From NCBI GenBank assembly GCA_963662175.1, contig OY759221.1, positions 28,569,027-28,633,026 on the forward strand: 64,000 bases of DNA, read 5' to 3'. Position 1 is the stretch's first letter, and each line of letters starts with the position of its first letter. The notes beneath the pieces are model-generated. The model was given only the letters and a program-made list of their open reading frames with translations, was not told the DNA's origin and made no database searches. Positions 53,330-63,459 of the stretch are shown piece after piece. The stretch is from Aradus depressus. Lineage: Eukaryota; Arthropoda; Insecta; Hemiptera; Aradidae. Both the position numbers and the translations under genes were made by a program.

Positions 53330-53690
53330 ACTTCAGACTGTATTCAATACTTATAACTTACCAGAAAGCGGTACGACTCATGCCAGTATATTTCGGTTAA
53401 CTGTCTTGAACATTGCCCCCTCTCCCTCTTGGACCATTACCAGAAAGAAAAATGTCTGTTTAAGATAGGTGTGAAGGTTTGTGTATCATTATGTGGCTTT
53501 AAGATTGTCTCTCCTGACATTTACAAAATAGATGGGACTCTGTTGAAGGGCGACTATTTCCAGCTCATTATCTGTAGTTAAGTTGTCAATGAGACAGATT
53601 TGAATCATGAGTATGGTGATTTTTTGTAGAGAAGTTCTATATTTGAGAGAGAGGGAGAGTGAAGTGAACAGTAGAGTAAAGAAAGAGTTA
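53330..53690 (-). repeat. duplicated segment, copy 2
   Basis: Reverse complement of 33311-33665, including only one 76-bp unit (53338-53395), where the other copy has nearly seven. Confidence 0.8.
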
Positions 53691-53985
53691 TTATGACTCA
53701 TGCCCAGGCTTTAACTACAAGGTCATATCGCCTACTAACAGACCGCTCTTTGGGAATGAGCCCGACTCTACTATGGGACCTTTTATTATTACTCATTATT
53801 TTTCGAGTGCACCTTGCGTTTGTGCAACATGACCCGTCTATAGTGGTCGTTTGTTGCGTCGGGACTATCGCTTAACGTCCCATCCGAAGGAAGTTCAGTT
53901 TATTTTACCTCCTAGGCCGGGTTTCGAACTCACGATCTTGAGCTCAGAAGGCAAGCACGCATACCACTGAGCTACCGGCGCCCTC
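53686..53985 (-). mobile_element. tRNA-derived SINE with internal replacement
   Basis: Both ends are normal (attatgactcatgcccaggc; cggcgccctc), but 53778-53855 is unrelated sequence (tattattactcattattttt, gtgcaccttgcgtttg) in place of the usual middle. Confidence 0.8.
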
Positions 53986-53989
53986 AATT

Positions 53990-54710
53990 TTTATCTTTTT
54001 GATTTTACTTACTGGGTGATTTCTCCCCTCTTGCCATTTTGACATTGCCATTATCTCTCTATTAGCACATTTGCTTGTATTTATTTTTATACAGTTTATC
54101 TGTTTGTAATATGTATGTTTTTGTATTTTATGATGTGTATTTTTATTTTTCATTTTTTTATTTATTGACAACAGCTCAATTACGAACTATACTGTCATGT
54201 GAAAACAACAAGATATATTATATATAATTTTATACATACAATTAAATTAAAATAAATTATTTTTTCGAAGTATTTTTCGGCCTTTTTTAAAAGTGAATGG
54301 CTCAAAAATACTCCTGGGAACCCACAAAATATTCGAAGCCTATTTTTCATCTGGATAATAATCAAGAAGGAAGGTTAGTTATCGATTTATTGGCCTTAGA
54401 TATCCTCGATATATTGGCCCGTTGGTTCTCTCTTCGAGTCCTGATACTCACATATATATACTGCCAAATCTACCCCTTAATTATATAGATCCATTAAGGA
54501 CTGATTTACCATCAAATTTGAATGGGCTGCAATCCAGACTAAACTTGATAAGTGGTGGCTCCATTCATCTTATATAGAGTGTCATTAACAACCATGATAT
54601 TCACTTATAGGTCGAAACAGCATTCCCCATGCGTCAGAGGAAAAAAGCTTTTATGGCTGCAGCTAGGAATCGTATCGAAAAGAAAATATCGTTTGGTAAT
54701 AAAAAGGCTT
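53990..54710. other. no gene; LINE 3' UTR-like piece
   Basis: 54025-54130 (ttctcccctcttgccatttt, gacattgccattatctctct) matches the jockey-like LINE 3' UTR at 28216-28310. The rest is unassigned. Confidence 0.55.
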
Positions 54711-54714
54711 AAGT

Positions 54715-55085
54715 GTTAAATAATTATTAAAATTAAACAAATAATGAAAAATAATAATTAAATACACAATAAAATTATGATAATTAAAACAAAAAATAAT
54801 AATTAAATAAACAATAAATTACCACATTTCCTGTAGAAATTTTCTCTTTTTTCTTTTACTAAATTTTGATTTCTACAGTAATTTTTCGAAAAGGGCCCTA
54901 AAAAAATATCAAAAGTTCAAGACGTGCAATTTTGAAGAAAGTGCACGTAAATTTAAAAAAAATTCAATTAACAAACTTTTTATTTGGATTTCTAAAGAGA
55001 TGCCATTTTTAATTTTCTTTCAATAATATTAAATCTAATCCAAAAGTTTTCTAAATTATCTTTACAGGGCCAACTAATTCAATAT
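54715..55085 (-). repeat. unclassified repeat D, copy 2
   Basis: Reverse complement of 4800-5145. Confidence 0.65.
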
Positions 55086-55373
55086 TTTTTTGATCAATTC
55101 ACTTCTATTTAGTTCATTACAATTTAAGCCTAAACACCACTCTCCACGTACTCAGATCGTCTCATTGCAACCCAGGCCTCGACCCGTCTCTACACACACT
55201 AAAAAAAAAACAGCTGATGGCCTTGTTTTGTTTTTTTACTCATTTGTTTTAAAAGAAATTTGCTTTTTATAATAAATAAAATATAATTAATTGTTTTATG
55301 TTTATAATTTAATCATTTTAATGTGTGTATTATTTTTATACATCACAATCGATATATTGTATCAAATAAATAT

Positions 55374-55397
55374 CGAGGACGCCGGTAGCTCAGTGGT
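55374..55397 (+). mobile_element. SINE head fragment
   Basis: gaggacgccggtagctcagt followed by ggtta only. Confidence 0.7.
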
Positions 55398-55435
55398 TAT
55401 TGATTTTTATTTGTTGAGTAGCTCAATTTCAAGGT

Positions 55436-55925
55436 AAAAAAGTCGTCGGTGTTTCGCTCTTTTTCCTAAGCCAAACGACCTTTTGTGTTAAAATTCAATA
55501 TTTGACTTACATAGTTTGTCTTCTGAATCATACGAAATTTTGTGTCGTCCTTAAGGGTTTTGTATTTACATATTAAATTTCTTGTTAATACATTCTTTAC
55601 GCAATATTCATTCACAATTAAACCTCTCGATTTGACTGAATATCAAAAATTCCTGTGTGTCTGTGAACACTGTAATACAAATTTTTATGTATGTGACCAG
55701 AACAATATTGATTTTCAGCCAAATCGATCGAAGGGCACGGGGTCAGAGAGGTCTCAACTCAAAAACTGTCAATGTTAATGAATGTATCAACACATTTTGT
55801 ATGAGGGTTAAAAATTTCCTGAGTAAATCTTACTGATTTTCAGCCAAATCGTTAGATTGGTTTTAGAGGGAGAGTGAAAACTTAATTGACTAGTTTTCAC
55901 CGGTGATTCACCGACTTTTTTTATA
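55436..55925. repeat. repeat B pieces in both orientations
   Basis: aaaaaagtcgtcggtgtttc (reverse 3' end) at 55436; aaattcctgtgtgtctgtga and cagccaaatcgttagattgg in plus orientation; 3' end ggtgattcaccgactttttt at 55908. Confidence 0.7.
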
Positions 55926-56135
55926 TGTTATAGAATAAATAACATATAGAATTAATATATATTATTATTATTATTATTTGTTTTAGGTGAGTGCAGACAA
56001 TTGTTGTGATGGACAAGTAATTGAAGATTTATCGTTGGGAAATGTGAGAACATTTTTATTTATTTTTTATGAATAGCGTTGCTTAATAAAATAATTATAC
56101 ATGTGAAAATGTGCATAAGGCGCTTTGATATTATA

Positions 56136-56698
56136 GGTGATGATAAAAATCCAAAAGGTCTATAAATCTGACAATTTGCATGTAGGTTCCTGTCGTAGTG
56201 TAGGTCATGATAAAAATCAAAAAGGTTATAAATCTATCATGACAATTTGCATGTAGGTTCTTTTCTTATTATAGGTCATGATAAATATCCAAAAGGTCTA
56301 TAAATCTCACAATTTGCATGTAGGTTCTTTTCTTATTATAGGTCATGATAAAAATCCAAAAGGTCTATAAATCACACAATTTGCATATAGGTTCCTTTCT
56401 TATTATTCTTATTATAAGTCATGATACAAATCCAAAAGGTCTATAAATCTCACAATTTGCATGTAGGTTCTTTTCTTATTATAAGTCATGATAAAAATCC
56501 AAAAGGTCTATAAATCTGACAATTTGCATGAAGGTTCCTTTCTTATTATAGGTCATGATAAATATCCAAAAACTCTATAAATCTGACAATTTGCATGTAT
56601 GTTCTTTTCTTGTTATAGGTCATGATAAATATCCAAAAGGTCTATAAATCTCACAATTTGCATTAAGGTTCCTTTCGTAGTGTAGGTCTTGGTAAATA
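56136..56698 (+). repeat. 67-bp tandem array, about 8 copies
   Basis: Unit contains ggtcatgataaaaatccaaa and aggtctataaatctcacaat with 67-bp spacing and a few indels (an extra attcttatt near 56405). No coding frame. Confidence 0.93.
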
Positions 56699-56699
56699 T

Positions 56700-57030
56700 A
56701 TAAAAAACTGAAAATTTTATATCCTGTGTCATTGAAGAGTTAAAAAATTATATATCCTCTTCGTTTTATCTGAATCAATGATAAGAAAAACCCAATAACA
56801 AGATTTCTTATGTGGGCTTACTGAATTGTTGGCTGTTTTTGAAATTTTAAACTGAGATTGACTAACTGAAATGTTATTTTCAACCCAGGCTATGCCGGGA
56901 GAAGTCATCAATAGTCTCTCATTTTGAGGTTTTTATCAAAATTTACGATACTGTAGTAAATCTTGTTTTATTTGGTAAAATATCCTCGAAGACGTTACAC
57001 TACACGCAAAATTCTACTAAAGACTGTTGT
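56700..57030. other. no gene recognised
   Basis: gtcaacccaggctatgccgg-like phrase near 56882 hints at a Helitron-type end, too weak to call. Confidence 0.4.
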
Positions 57031-57035
57031 AATTT

Positions 57036-57130
57036 GTTACTGGATACCATTATGCAGTTAACTATATTCTCGATTAGGTACCTAACAAAATCGATCAAAT
57101 AAGGACACTTTTGAAAACTAGAATAGCCCC
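57036..57130 (+). repeat. dispersed repeat, partner at 59748-59845
   Basis: ttgttactggataccattat, agttaactatattctcgatt and aaataaggacacttt are shared, about 90% identical. In the other copy it lies at the truncated end of the RTE-like LINE. Confidence 0.75.
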
Positions 57131-57229
57131 AGTCACGTCATTGCATACATAATAACACAACAGAGAGTCCTTTTATTTTTCTTGTGGAAAAAATTGGGGA
57201 CTGGTAATAAAGTATTTGACTAAGTACCG

Positions 57230-57545
57230 CCCCTCCTTATGTATATGTGTATCCAAAATCCTTTAAGGACGACACCTATTGATTTTCAGTCAAATCGATC
57301 AAAGGGAAGGGGGGGATCAAGGGGTGGCTTTTTCATATTAAAATTCAGAATCCCACCCTTATGTCACCTTTTTCCGCGAAATCGGTGGAACGGAAGAATG
57401 GCTCGACACAAATAACACAAGTAACTGACGATGTATTGAATGTATCGACACAGAATTTATTATTTTAAATTTAGTAACTTTATTATTTAAGTTAAATATT
57501 GAGTTTTAGCTCAAACGGTCGATTGGCTTTGGAGAAAAAGTCAAA
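57230..57545 (+). repeat. interspersed repeat B copy
   Basis: aaaatcctttaaggacgaca, cctattgattttcagtcaaa, ctcaaacggtcgattggctt. Confidence 0.75.
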
Positions 57546-57548
57546 ACA

Positions 57549-58071
57549 TTAAAAAATAAAGAAAAGCTAATGTTTTTTAAAAAATATTGTCTATTTCACA
57601 AAATATATATATAATATGGGAGTACTTTAGATACTGCTACCATCTTCAGCCCGACTTAACAAATACTCCATTTATTTACCGAAAGTTAGAGGGCGCCGGT
57701 AGCTCAGTGGTATGCGTGCTTGCCTTCTGAGCTCAAGATCGTGGGTTCGTAACCCGACCGAGGCCCTTAGTTTATTTTATCTGGGAGGTAAAATAAACTT
57801 AAGCACGCCGTCCTTCGGATGGGACGGTAAGTGATGGTCCCGAGCCTGTACGATGTCAGGTACTCGTTAAAAAATTTAGGGTAGGCAAAATTTAGGACTC
57901 CGACAGTAGCGTCGGGCTCATGTCCATCAGAGTGACGGAAGAGCGCTCTGGTAGTAGGCGATATGACCTCGTAGTTAAAGCCCGGGCATGAGTCATAAAA
58001 CCTAACCTAACCTACTTTGTGAAATACCTATACAATATTTTTTAAAAACATACGTTTTTCTTTATTTTTAT
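57549..58071. repeat. inverted-repeat element with a SINE inside
   Basis: The arms 57549-57606 and 58014-58071 are inverted (ttttttaaaaaatattgtct atttcac and complement). The interval is about 80 bp of own sequence plus the SINE. Confidence 0.65.
57689..58013 (+). mobile_element. tRNA-derived SINE, full-length, inside an inverted repeat
   Basis: Complete head, body and three CCTAA units; small deletion after gtcaggtactcgtt. No clear target duplication; it ends at the start of the right arm. Confidence 0.93.
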
Positions 58072-58139
58072 TAAGTGTTTCACAATATCTCTGCAAAAAA
58101 TGTTGTGTCATTAAGAAAACTTATTGATTGTATTTGTGG

Positions 58140-58275
58140 TGGGGAAGTACAGAAGAGGTGATTCACCGGCGGACTTTTTTATATAATTTATGATATCAGT
58201 GAATTGGAAAATCTAAAACTCCATTGAAAACTCAACACCGAATTTCTGACTCATAAAATAACTTGCCGTATCGTT
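58140..58275. repeat. repeat B ends
   Basis: ggggaagtacagaagaggtg attcaccggcgg (3' end), then attgaaaactcaacaccgaa reversed. 58275-58600 has nothing recognised. Confidence 0.7.
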
Positions 58276-58649
58276 GGGTGAAGTAGTAGTAGAATTTCTG
58301 AAAGAATAGAAGAATAACGTTGACAGTTTTGGATCTGATATTTTACATTAGTTCGCGAACGTCGGGGGCGAAGAGACGATTATGTTAATAAACTGACAAA
58401 ACATGTTAGTTATGCGAACATCCTGGCTTCTTAAAGATGTGTTTCCAGTTATCTGATTCTATTTACGTTCTTTTAGTTTTTTTTTTTATAAGACGCATAA
58501 CAAACAAACTTTTATTTTTATGGGTTAGTTTATTTTTAAAAAAGTCATGAACTGACTTCATATCCTACGCATTCCTATTGACGCAAGTCCCGAGGGCAGC
58601 TTTATTCCCTACTGGGTCGAACATTATTGTGGTGGTTTTCAAAAAGGGT

Positions 58650-59750
58650 TGATATTTATAATTTCTTATATAATGTACCACGGAGAGTACCAAGCGGGCT
58701 TCCGACGTGGAAGAGGCACTTTGGACCAGATATTTGTTCTCAGACAAATTCTGGAAAATCAATGGGAGATGCAACAGGATACCCATGCACTATTCATAGA
58801 CTTTCGAGCTGCTTATGACTCGATACATAGGGACAGTCTGTGGACTATGATGAGATTATTTAAATTCCCGGAAAAACTCATAAGAATGTTAAAGGCATGT
58901 ATCGAAGGCGCAAGAAGCAGAATTATAGTCCAAGGAGAACTTTCGGAGCTCTTTGATGTTAGGATTGGCCTCAAGCAAGGGGACTGCCTCTCCCTTCTCC
59001 TGTTCAACCTGGCCCTTGAGCGAGTGATAAGGCAGGTGATGAGGAACGAGGAAAGCACCCAGATAGCCGGAGAAAACGGAGTCCTGGCATATGCGGATGA
59101 CGTGGCCTTCTTAGGAAACAGCCCAGAAGAAGTTAAAAGTAAGGCGGGCAAACTATTTAAGCGCAGCTGCAGAGTAGGGCTGGAAGTTAATGTCGACAAG
59201 AGCGACTACCTTATAGTCAGTAAGAATATCCATCTGGAGCAGGAATTAAATGTGGGGACCTTCTCTTTCCCGAGAGTTGAGAACTTCAGGTATCTCGGGT
59301 CCACGGCAACTAGCATCAACTCGATGCTGGAGAAGGTGGACAGAAGACTTCTGCAGGCCCAAAGAGCGTATTTCTCTGTCATCAAGCTGCTACGGTCCAG
59401 AGCCTTGTCAAGGAACCTGAGGTATAGGATCTACAGTTCCATGGTAAAGCCCGTTCTGATCTATGGGTGTGAAACCTGGACCCTGACCTCACATCTGTAG
59501 AAACTTTTCCAGACGTTTGAAAATAAAGTACTGAGGAAAATAGCAGGTCCGGTCAAGGATAGACAAACCCAAGAGTGGAGGATCAGAACCAACAGGGAGC
59601 TGAGGGACACCTTCTGGCAACACCCGACCGTAGTTGCAGATATGAAATCACGGCGCTTAAGATGGGCTGGACACATGGTGAGAAGCGGACCGCAGACAGC
59701 CATAGGACGCATCATGGACGCTCAGGTCCAAGGAGCTAGATCACGAGGAT
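58650..59750 (+). pseudogene. RTE-like LINE reverse transcriptase, one stop codon
   Basis: Frame from 58649 (283 codons to the TAG at 59498). Motifs in order: GEYQAGFRRGRGTLDQIF (fingers), LFIDFRAAYDSIHR (catalytic Asp), GLKQGDCLSLLLFNLALE, LAYADDVAFLGN (YADD, residues 148-151), GLEVNVDKSDYL, FRYLGS (thumb), PVLIYGCETWTLTS. After the TAG the same frame goes on: LFQTFENKVLRKIAGPV, then MKSRRLRWAGHMVRSG, to about 59750. So a single stop splits an otherwise intact C-terminal two-thirds; the endonuclease half is missing (5' truncation) and the 3' end is replaced by the 59748 repeat. The domain would copy RNA at a nicked target. Closest relative in the window: 35340-35605. Confidence 0.85.
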
Positions 59751-59845
59751 TTGTTACTGGATACCATTACGTAGTTAACTATATTCTCGATTACCTAACA
59801 AAATCGATTCAAATAAGGACACTTTCGAAAACGAGAATGCCCAAC
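59748..59845 (+). repeat. dispersed repeat, partner at 57036-57130
   Basis: See partner; begins exactly where the LINE homology to 35340-35605 stops. Confidence 0.75.
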
Positions 59846-60027
59846 ATTAATGTTTTTTTATTTTATTTTGGTTTCTTGTTATTTTCTCTTTTTCAAATAT
59901 ATTTAATGCTCAATACCGTTAGAATAGGGATTTCCACCCCCTAGGGAGGAGGACCCCTCCTACCCCAGGTACTCTTAAGTTAATATAAATATGTCTGCCT
60001 AGCTCATATCTCCATTATTGTTGAACC

Positions 60028-60066
60028 TTGTGCTGACGATGGCGTAAGCCGAAACTGGTACACATT
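60028..60066 (+). ncRNA. hammerhead-ribozyme-like motif (best copy)
   Basis: Core CTGACGA (60033-60039) fits CUGANGA. Next come one T, stem II GGC-GTAA-GCC (60041-60050), GAAA (60051-60054), and minimal stem III ACTGGT (60054-60059). A at 60060 gives the GUA triplet. Stem I is four perfect pairs: TGTG (60029-60032) with CACA (60061-60064). The arrangement is type I with a very short stem III, as known for hammerheads of Penelope-like and small retroelements. The only departure is the extra T between core and stem II. No Penelope coding sequence is next to it. Confidence 0.55.
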
Positions 60067-60129
60067 TATGTATATGTTTGTGGAATTAGACAATATAAGT
60101 GTTCAATAAAAAAGTGATTATATGTCTAT

Positions 60130-60470
60130 TATCACCCCTTCTTATAGGTACTCCAGATAACTTATGCTGATTTGGAACTCCTTGTGTACATCTTTGATCC
60201 AGTTCCAAGGAGGTAGAAAATAGAAGAAGGGTTGGTTGTTTGTTGTCTGTGAGGACAGAAGGAGTGAGAGACGTTGGGGTGGGGGTAACCGAATTTCACG
60301 GTGTCTGATGTTGGATCGATGTCACCCTATGGTAATCAGGAGCTAGTCACTGATCACATCTTGAAAGGGCTCCTACAACAAAAGGAACATCCCCTCTCCT
60401 CTAATCTGGGGCTCAAGGAAGATGTATATAGGGCAAAGAGTATATACCTTCAGTTTGTACATCAAAATAA
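60130..60470. other. no gene recognised
   Basis: A 62-codon frame at 60301-60489 has no motif. Confidence 0.45.
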
Positions 60471-60471
60471 A

Positions 60472-60502
60472 TCTAGAGAGCGCTGGTAGCTAAGAGATAG
60501 CG
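60472..60502 (+). mobile_element. SINE head fragment
   Basis: gagagcgctggtagctaaga then gatagcgtgc; A-box region only. A repeat B 5' end follows at 60525-60605. Confidence 0.6.
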
Positions 60503-60611
60503 TGCTTTCTTACTGTGCTTTACTTTACTTTACCAGCTATACAAAATATAGGGGAAGTTATGTAATCGATCAAAAAATAATGATTAACAGAATTTTATGT
60601 CAGGGGGTCGG

Positions 60612-61172
60612 TCCTGAAAATCATTTTTCATTTTCCTTTCGATGCTGCCGTAGCTCTTGCATTTGCTCGGCACTAGACTTTTTAGGTTTCTTTAAATTCC
60701 TTTTGATGCGAGCTTTCCTCTGATTTGCGTTTTCTATAATTCTGCGCATATTTACGATTCATATGAGACGACATCTTTAATTTTTTTACAATTTTCAATT
60801 CAATACCGATTTTTACATATATTTATTGTTTCACTTTGTGTTCTAGTAGTGCTCCTCAAGCTCTTTACAATGACACCCGAATCAACGTCCTATACGCGTT
60901 ATCACGCTACACTAATTTCTAATTTTACACAACGCTAATTTGCAACAATCATCCGCCGGCGCCCACATTAGCCCGATAACGTCACAGACTAAACAAACAC
61001 TGCACAACAAACACGTACAGACATGCTCTATCCATTGTGACCTCAACCGTTGTTATCGCATTATTAGTCTCGTAGTTATTATCGACTGAAATCTGATGGT
61101 ATTTTGTAACACAAGAAAGTTTGACCGGCTATCACTGTGCTTAACAAGCGAATAGACGTTTCCACGTCAAAA
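60612..61172 (-). repeat. long repeat H, copy 2, with a short minus-strand ORF
   Basis: Matches 8470-9040 at about 93% by eye. On the minus strand an ATG at 60772 opens MSSHMNRKYAQNYRKRKSEE; in the next frame the text continues KSSAEQMQELRQHRKENEK. The YRKRK...AEQM..LR.HR pattern, basic and repetitive, recalls N-terminal regions of insect transposon proteins. The 400 bp upstream would be leader or promoter. I cannot name the class. Confidence 0.6.
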
Positions 61173-61184
61173 TGAAAAAAAAGT

Positions 61185-61860
61185 TGTCGGTGAATCAGCG
61201 ACTTTGTACTTCTTCAGAACGAATATATCAAATACTTTTTCACTCCCCGTCCAAAACTAGTTGCGCTAATAATAAGTAGTTGACTTATAGGCAGTTATTA
61301 GATTATTTGAGTTGAGCCCCCTCCCCCTTGAAAATCCCCCTTCCCTTCGCCCGATTTTGTTGACATTTAACAGGTATTGTCCTCATGAGGTTTTGACTGT
61401 AATTACGCAATTTCATGTCGATACATTCTTTACATCAGCAGTTAGGCCAATTCTGCTGAAAATAAATAAGTTTCGTCCTTAGAGGTTTCAGGACACAGAT
61501 ATAAAAGTTATCGTGTATGCATACACAGACATAGACATCTGGAAAACGAACATGAACTTCGTATAGCTGGAGAATAAAATTTATGCCTGTCGAGCCGCCC
61601 TTCTGATCCCCCTCCCCTTTAGCTGATTTCGCTGAAAATTAATAGGTGTTGTCCTTATGGTGTTTTGAATTTACAAAATTTTGTGTCAATACATTCATTT
61701 TATTGGCAGTTATCGTCCTATAAACACACATACACATGAATCAGGGGAGGGGGGATCAGAATATGCTTGACTCTTAATCACTTCCAATGTAATGAATGTA
61801 TACATAGACAAAAAATTTTGAAGGATTGATTAATTCGTGGTGGGGAAGTACATATGGTGT
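61185..61860 (-). repeat. interspersed repeat B copies
   Basis: aaaaagttgtcggtgaatca at the start, gcagttattagattatttga, tcatgtcgatacattcttta, then a second piece from 61560 (acttcgtatagctggagaat) onward. Confidence 0.75.
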
Positions 61861-61876
61861 TCAACCACGACTCTTC

Positions 61877-61945
61877 CCTTCGTATAGGACGTTAAGCGAT
61901 TGTCCCGAGACAATGTCAGGTACTCGTTAAAGACTCCTGCCCTTA
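61877..61945 (+). mobile_element. SINE internal fragment
   Basis: aggacgttaagcgattgtcc to ttaaagactcctgccct, facing the minus-strand copy just downstream. Confidence 0.7.
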
Positions 61946-61975
61946 ATTTCATCAAATGTTATCTTGTTACGTTAG

Positions 61976-62219
61976 GTTTTATGACTCATGCCCGGACTTT
62001 AACTACGAGGTCATATCGCCTACTACCAGAGCGCTCTTTGTCACTCTGGTGAACATGAGCCCGACTCTACTGAAGGAGTCCTAAATTTTGCCTACCCTAA
62101 ATTTCACCTAGGGCAGGGGTCTTTAACGAGTACCTGACATCGTACAGGCTCGGGACCATCGCTTAACGTCCCATCCGAAGGACGGCGTGCTTAAGTTTAT
62201 TTTACCTCCCAGATAAAAT
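61976..62219 (-). mobile_element. tRNA-derived SINE, head missing
   Basis: ttttatgactcatgcccgga to acctcccagataaaat; close to the family consensus. Confidence 0.9.
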
Positions 62220-62224
62220 AATGT

Positions 62225-62330
62225 TATCTTGTTCACAGAAAGACAAGAAATTTGTTTTTCATTTTTGGGATCAGAGGGGTCGAAAAACATAAAATTTCGC
62301 TGAAAACTCAACATGAAATTAACCTGCCTA
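62225..62330 (-). repeat. repeat B fragment
   Basis: gttatcttgttcacagaaag, aaatttcgctgaaaactcaa; 62330-62725 has no gene recognised. Confidence 0.65.
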
Positions 62331-62728
62331 CAGTTACTAACCTACTTAATGTTATCAAACCTGAAATGTCGGGTTACCTGCTAATCTTATACATGGGTTT
62401 GGTTTTAGAAGTGATCTGTAGAGTATATATGTAAAGCGGTCTGTCTGGTGCCAGTAAAAACCTCGTTAGTCGACTAAAACAAACTAACATTGGGCTTGGT
62501 TCGTTATCTAAACCAATGTATTGGACAGGACTCAAACCAATGAATCTCTCCCACTCTCAAACAACATAAGAAATAAACTACATTATTTTATTGGTGGCTC
62601 TAGTCAAGTTTATAAGAGTTTTAAAAGATTTCTTATTTTATCAATTGATGGAATAACTATAGTAGGTACTTTTAATTGTATTTACACAAAGTTGAAAGCT
62701 TTCATGGATAATATAGTTAGTTATTTTG

Positions 62729-62983
62729 ATAGATGCCCGGGCTTTAACTACGAGGTCATATCGCCTACAACTTGAGCGCTCTCTGGTAAACTCTGGTCCT
62801 CTGCCTACCCTAAATTTTTATTCACTTGGGGTAGGGGTTTTTAAATAGTACCTAACATCGTACAGGCTTGGGACCATTGCTTAATGTCCCATCCGAAGGA
62901 TGGCTTGCTCATGGTTTTTTTTCACCTTACAGATGAAAAATCTAAGGGCCGGGTTTTTTTAGTGGACTACCGGCGCTCTCAAT
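62729..62983 (-). mobile_element. tRNA-derived SINE, diverged full copy
   Basis: gatgcccgggctttaactac to ctaccggcgctctc, with the ATAACT-subfamily linker (caccttacagatgaaaaatc) and a decayed B box. Confidence 0.8.
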
Positions 62984-63019
62984 GTGTGTTGAGTACTCTA
63001 CCTTTAGAAATCTATTAAA

Positions 63020-63160
63020 AAAAAGTCTTCGGTGATTCCCTGACAACGTACTTCCCCAGCGCGAACTATCCAACTAAGTTTTTTCATCCGGTTTGTGTCA
63101 AAATCAATCAAGACTTCTGAATACTCATACTAAATTCCATGTCGATACATTCATTACATC
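63020..63160 (-). repeat. repeat B 3' half
   Basis: aaaaagtcttcggtgattcc, acttccccagcgcgaactat, gatacattcattacatcagc. Confidence 0.75.
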
Positions 63161-63162
63161 AG

Positions 63163-63353
63163 CAGTAGGGTAGGGGACTTTAACGAGTACCTGACATCGT
63201 ACAGGCTCGGGACTATCGGTTAACGTCCCATTCGAAGAACGGCGTGCTCGAGGTTTCATTTCCAAGTTAAAAAAAACTGAGTCCTCAGCTGGGTTTCGAG
63301 CACCCGCGATCTTGAGCGCAGTACGCAAGCAAGCTACCTCCGAGCTACTGGCC
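63163..63353 (-). mobile_element. tRNA-derived SINE, 5' half
   Basis: tttaacgagtacctgacatc to cctccgagctactgg; inserted in or joined to repeat B. Confidence 0.8.
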
Positions 63354-63459
63354 TATTTATATACATATATATAAACCGAGAGCTGCTAGGAAACCCTACA
63401 CCTCATCAATCTATAATTTCCATGGACAATAAGGGAAACATTAGATCCTCATTAGAATG

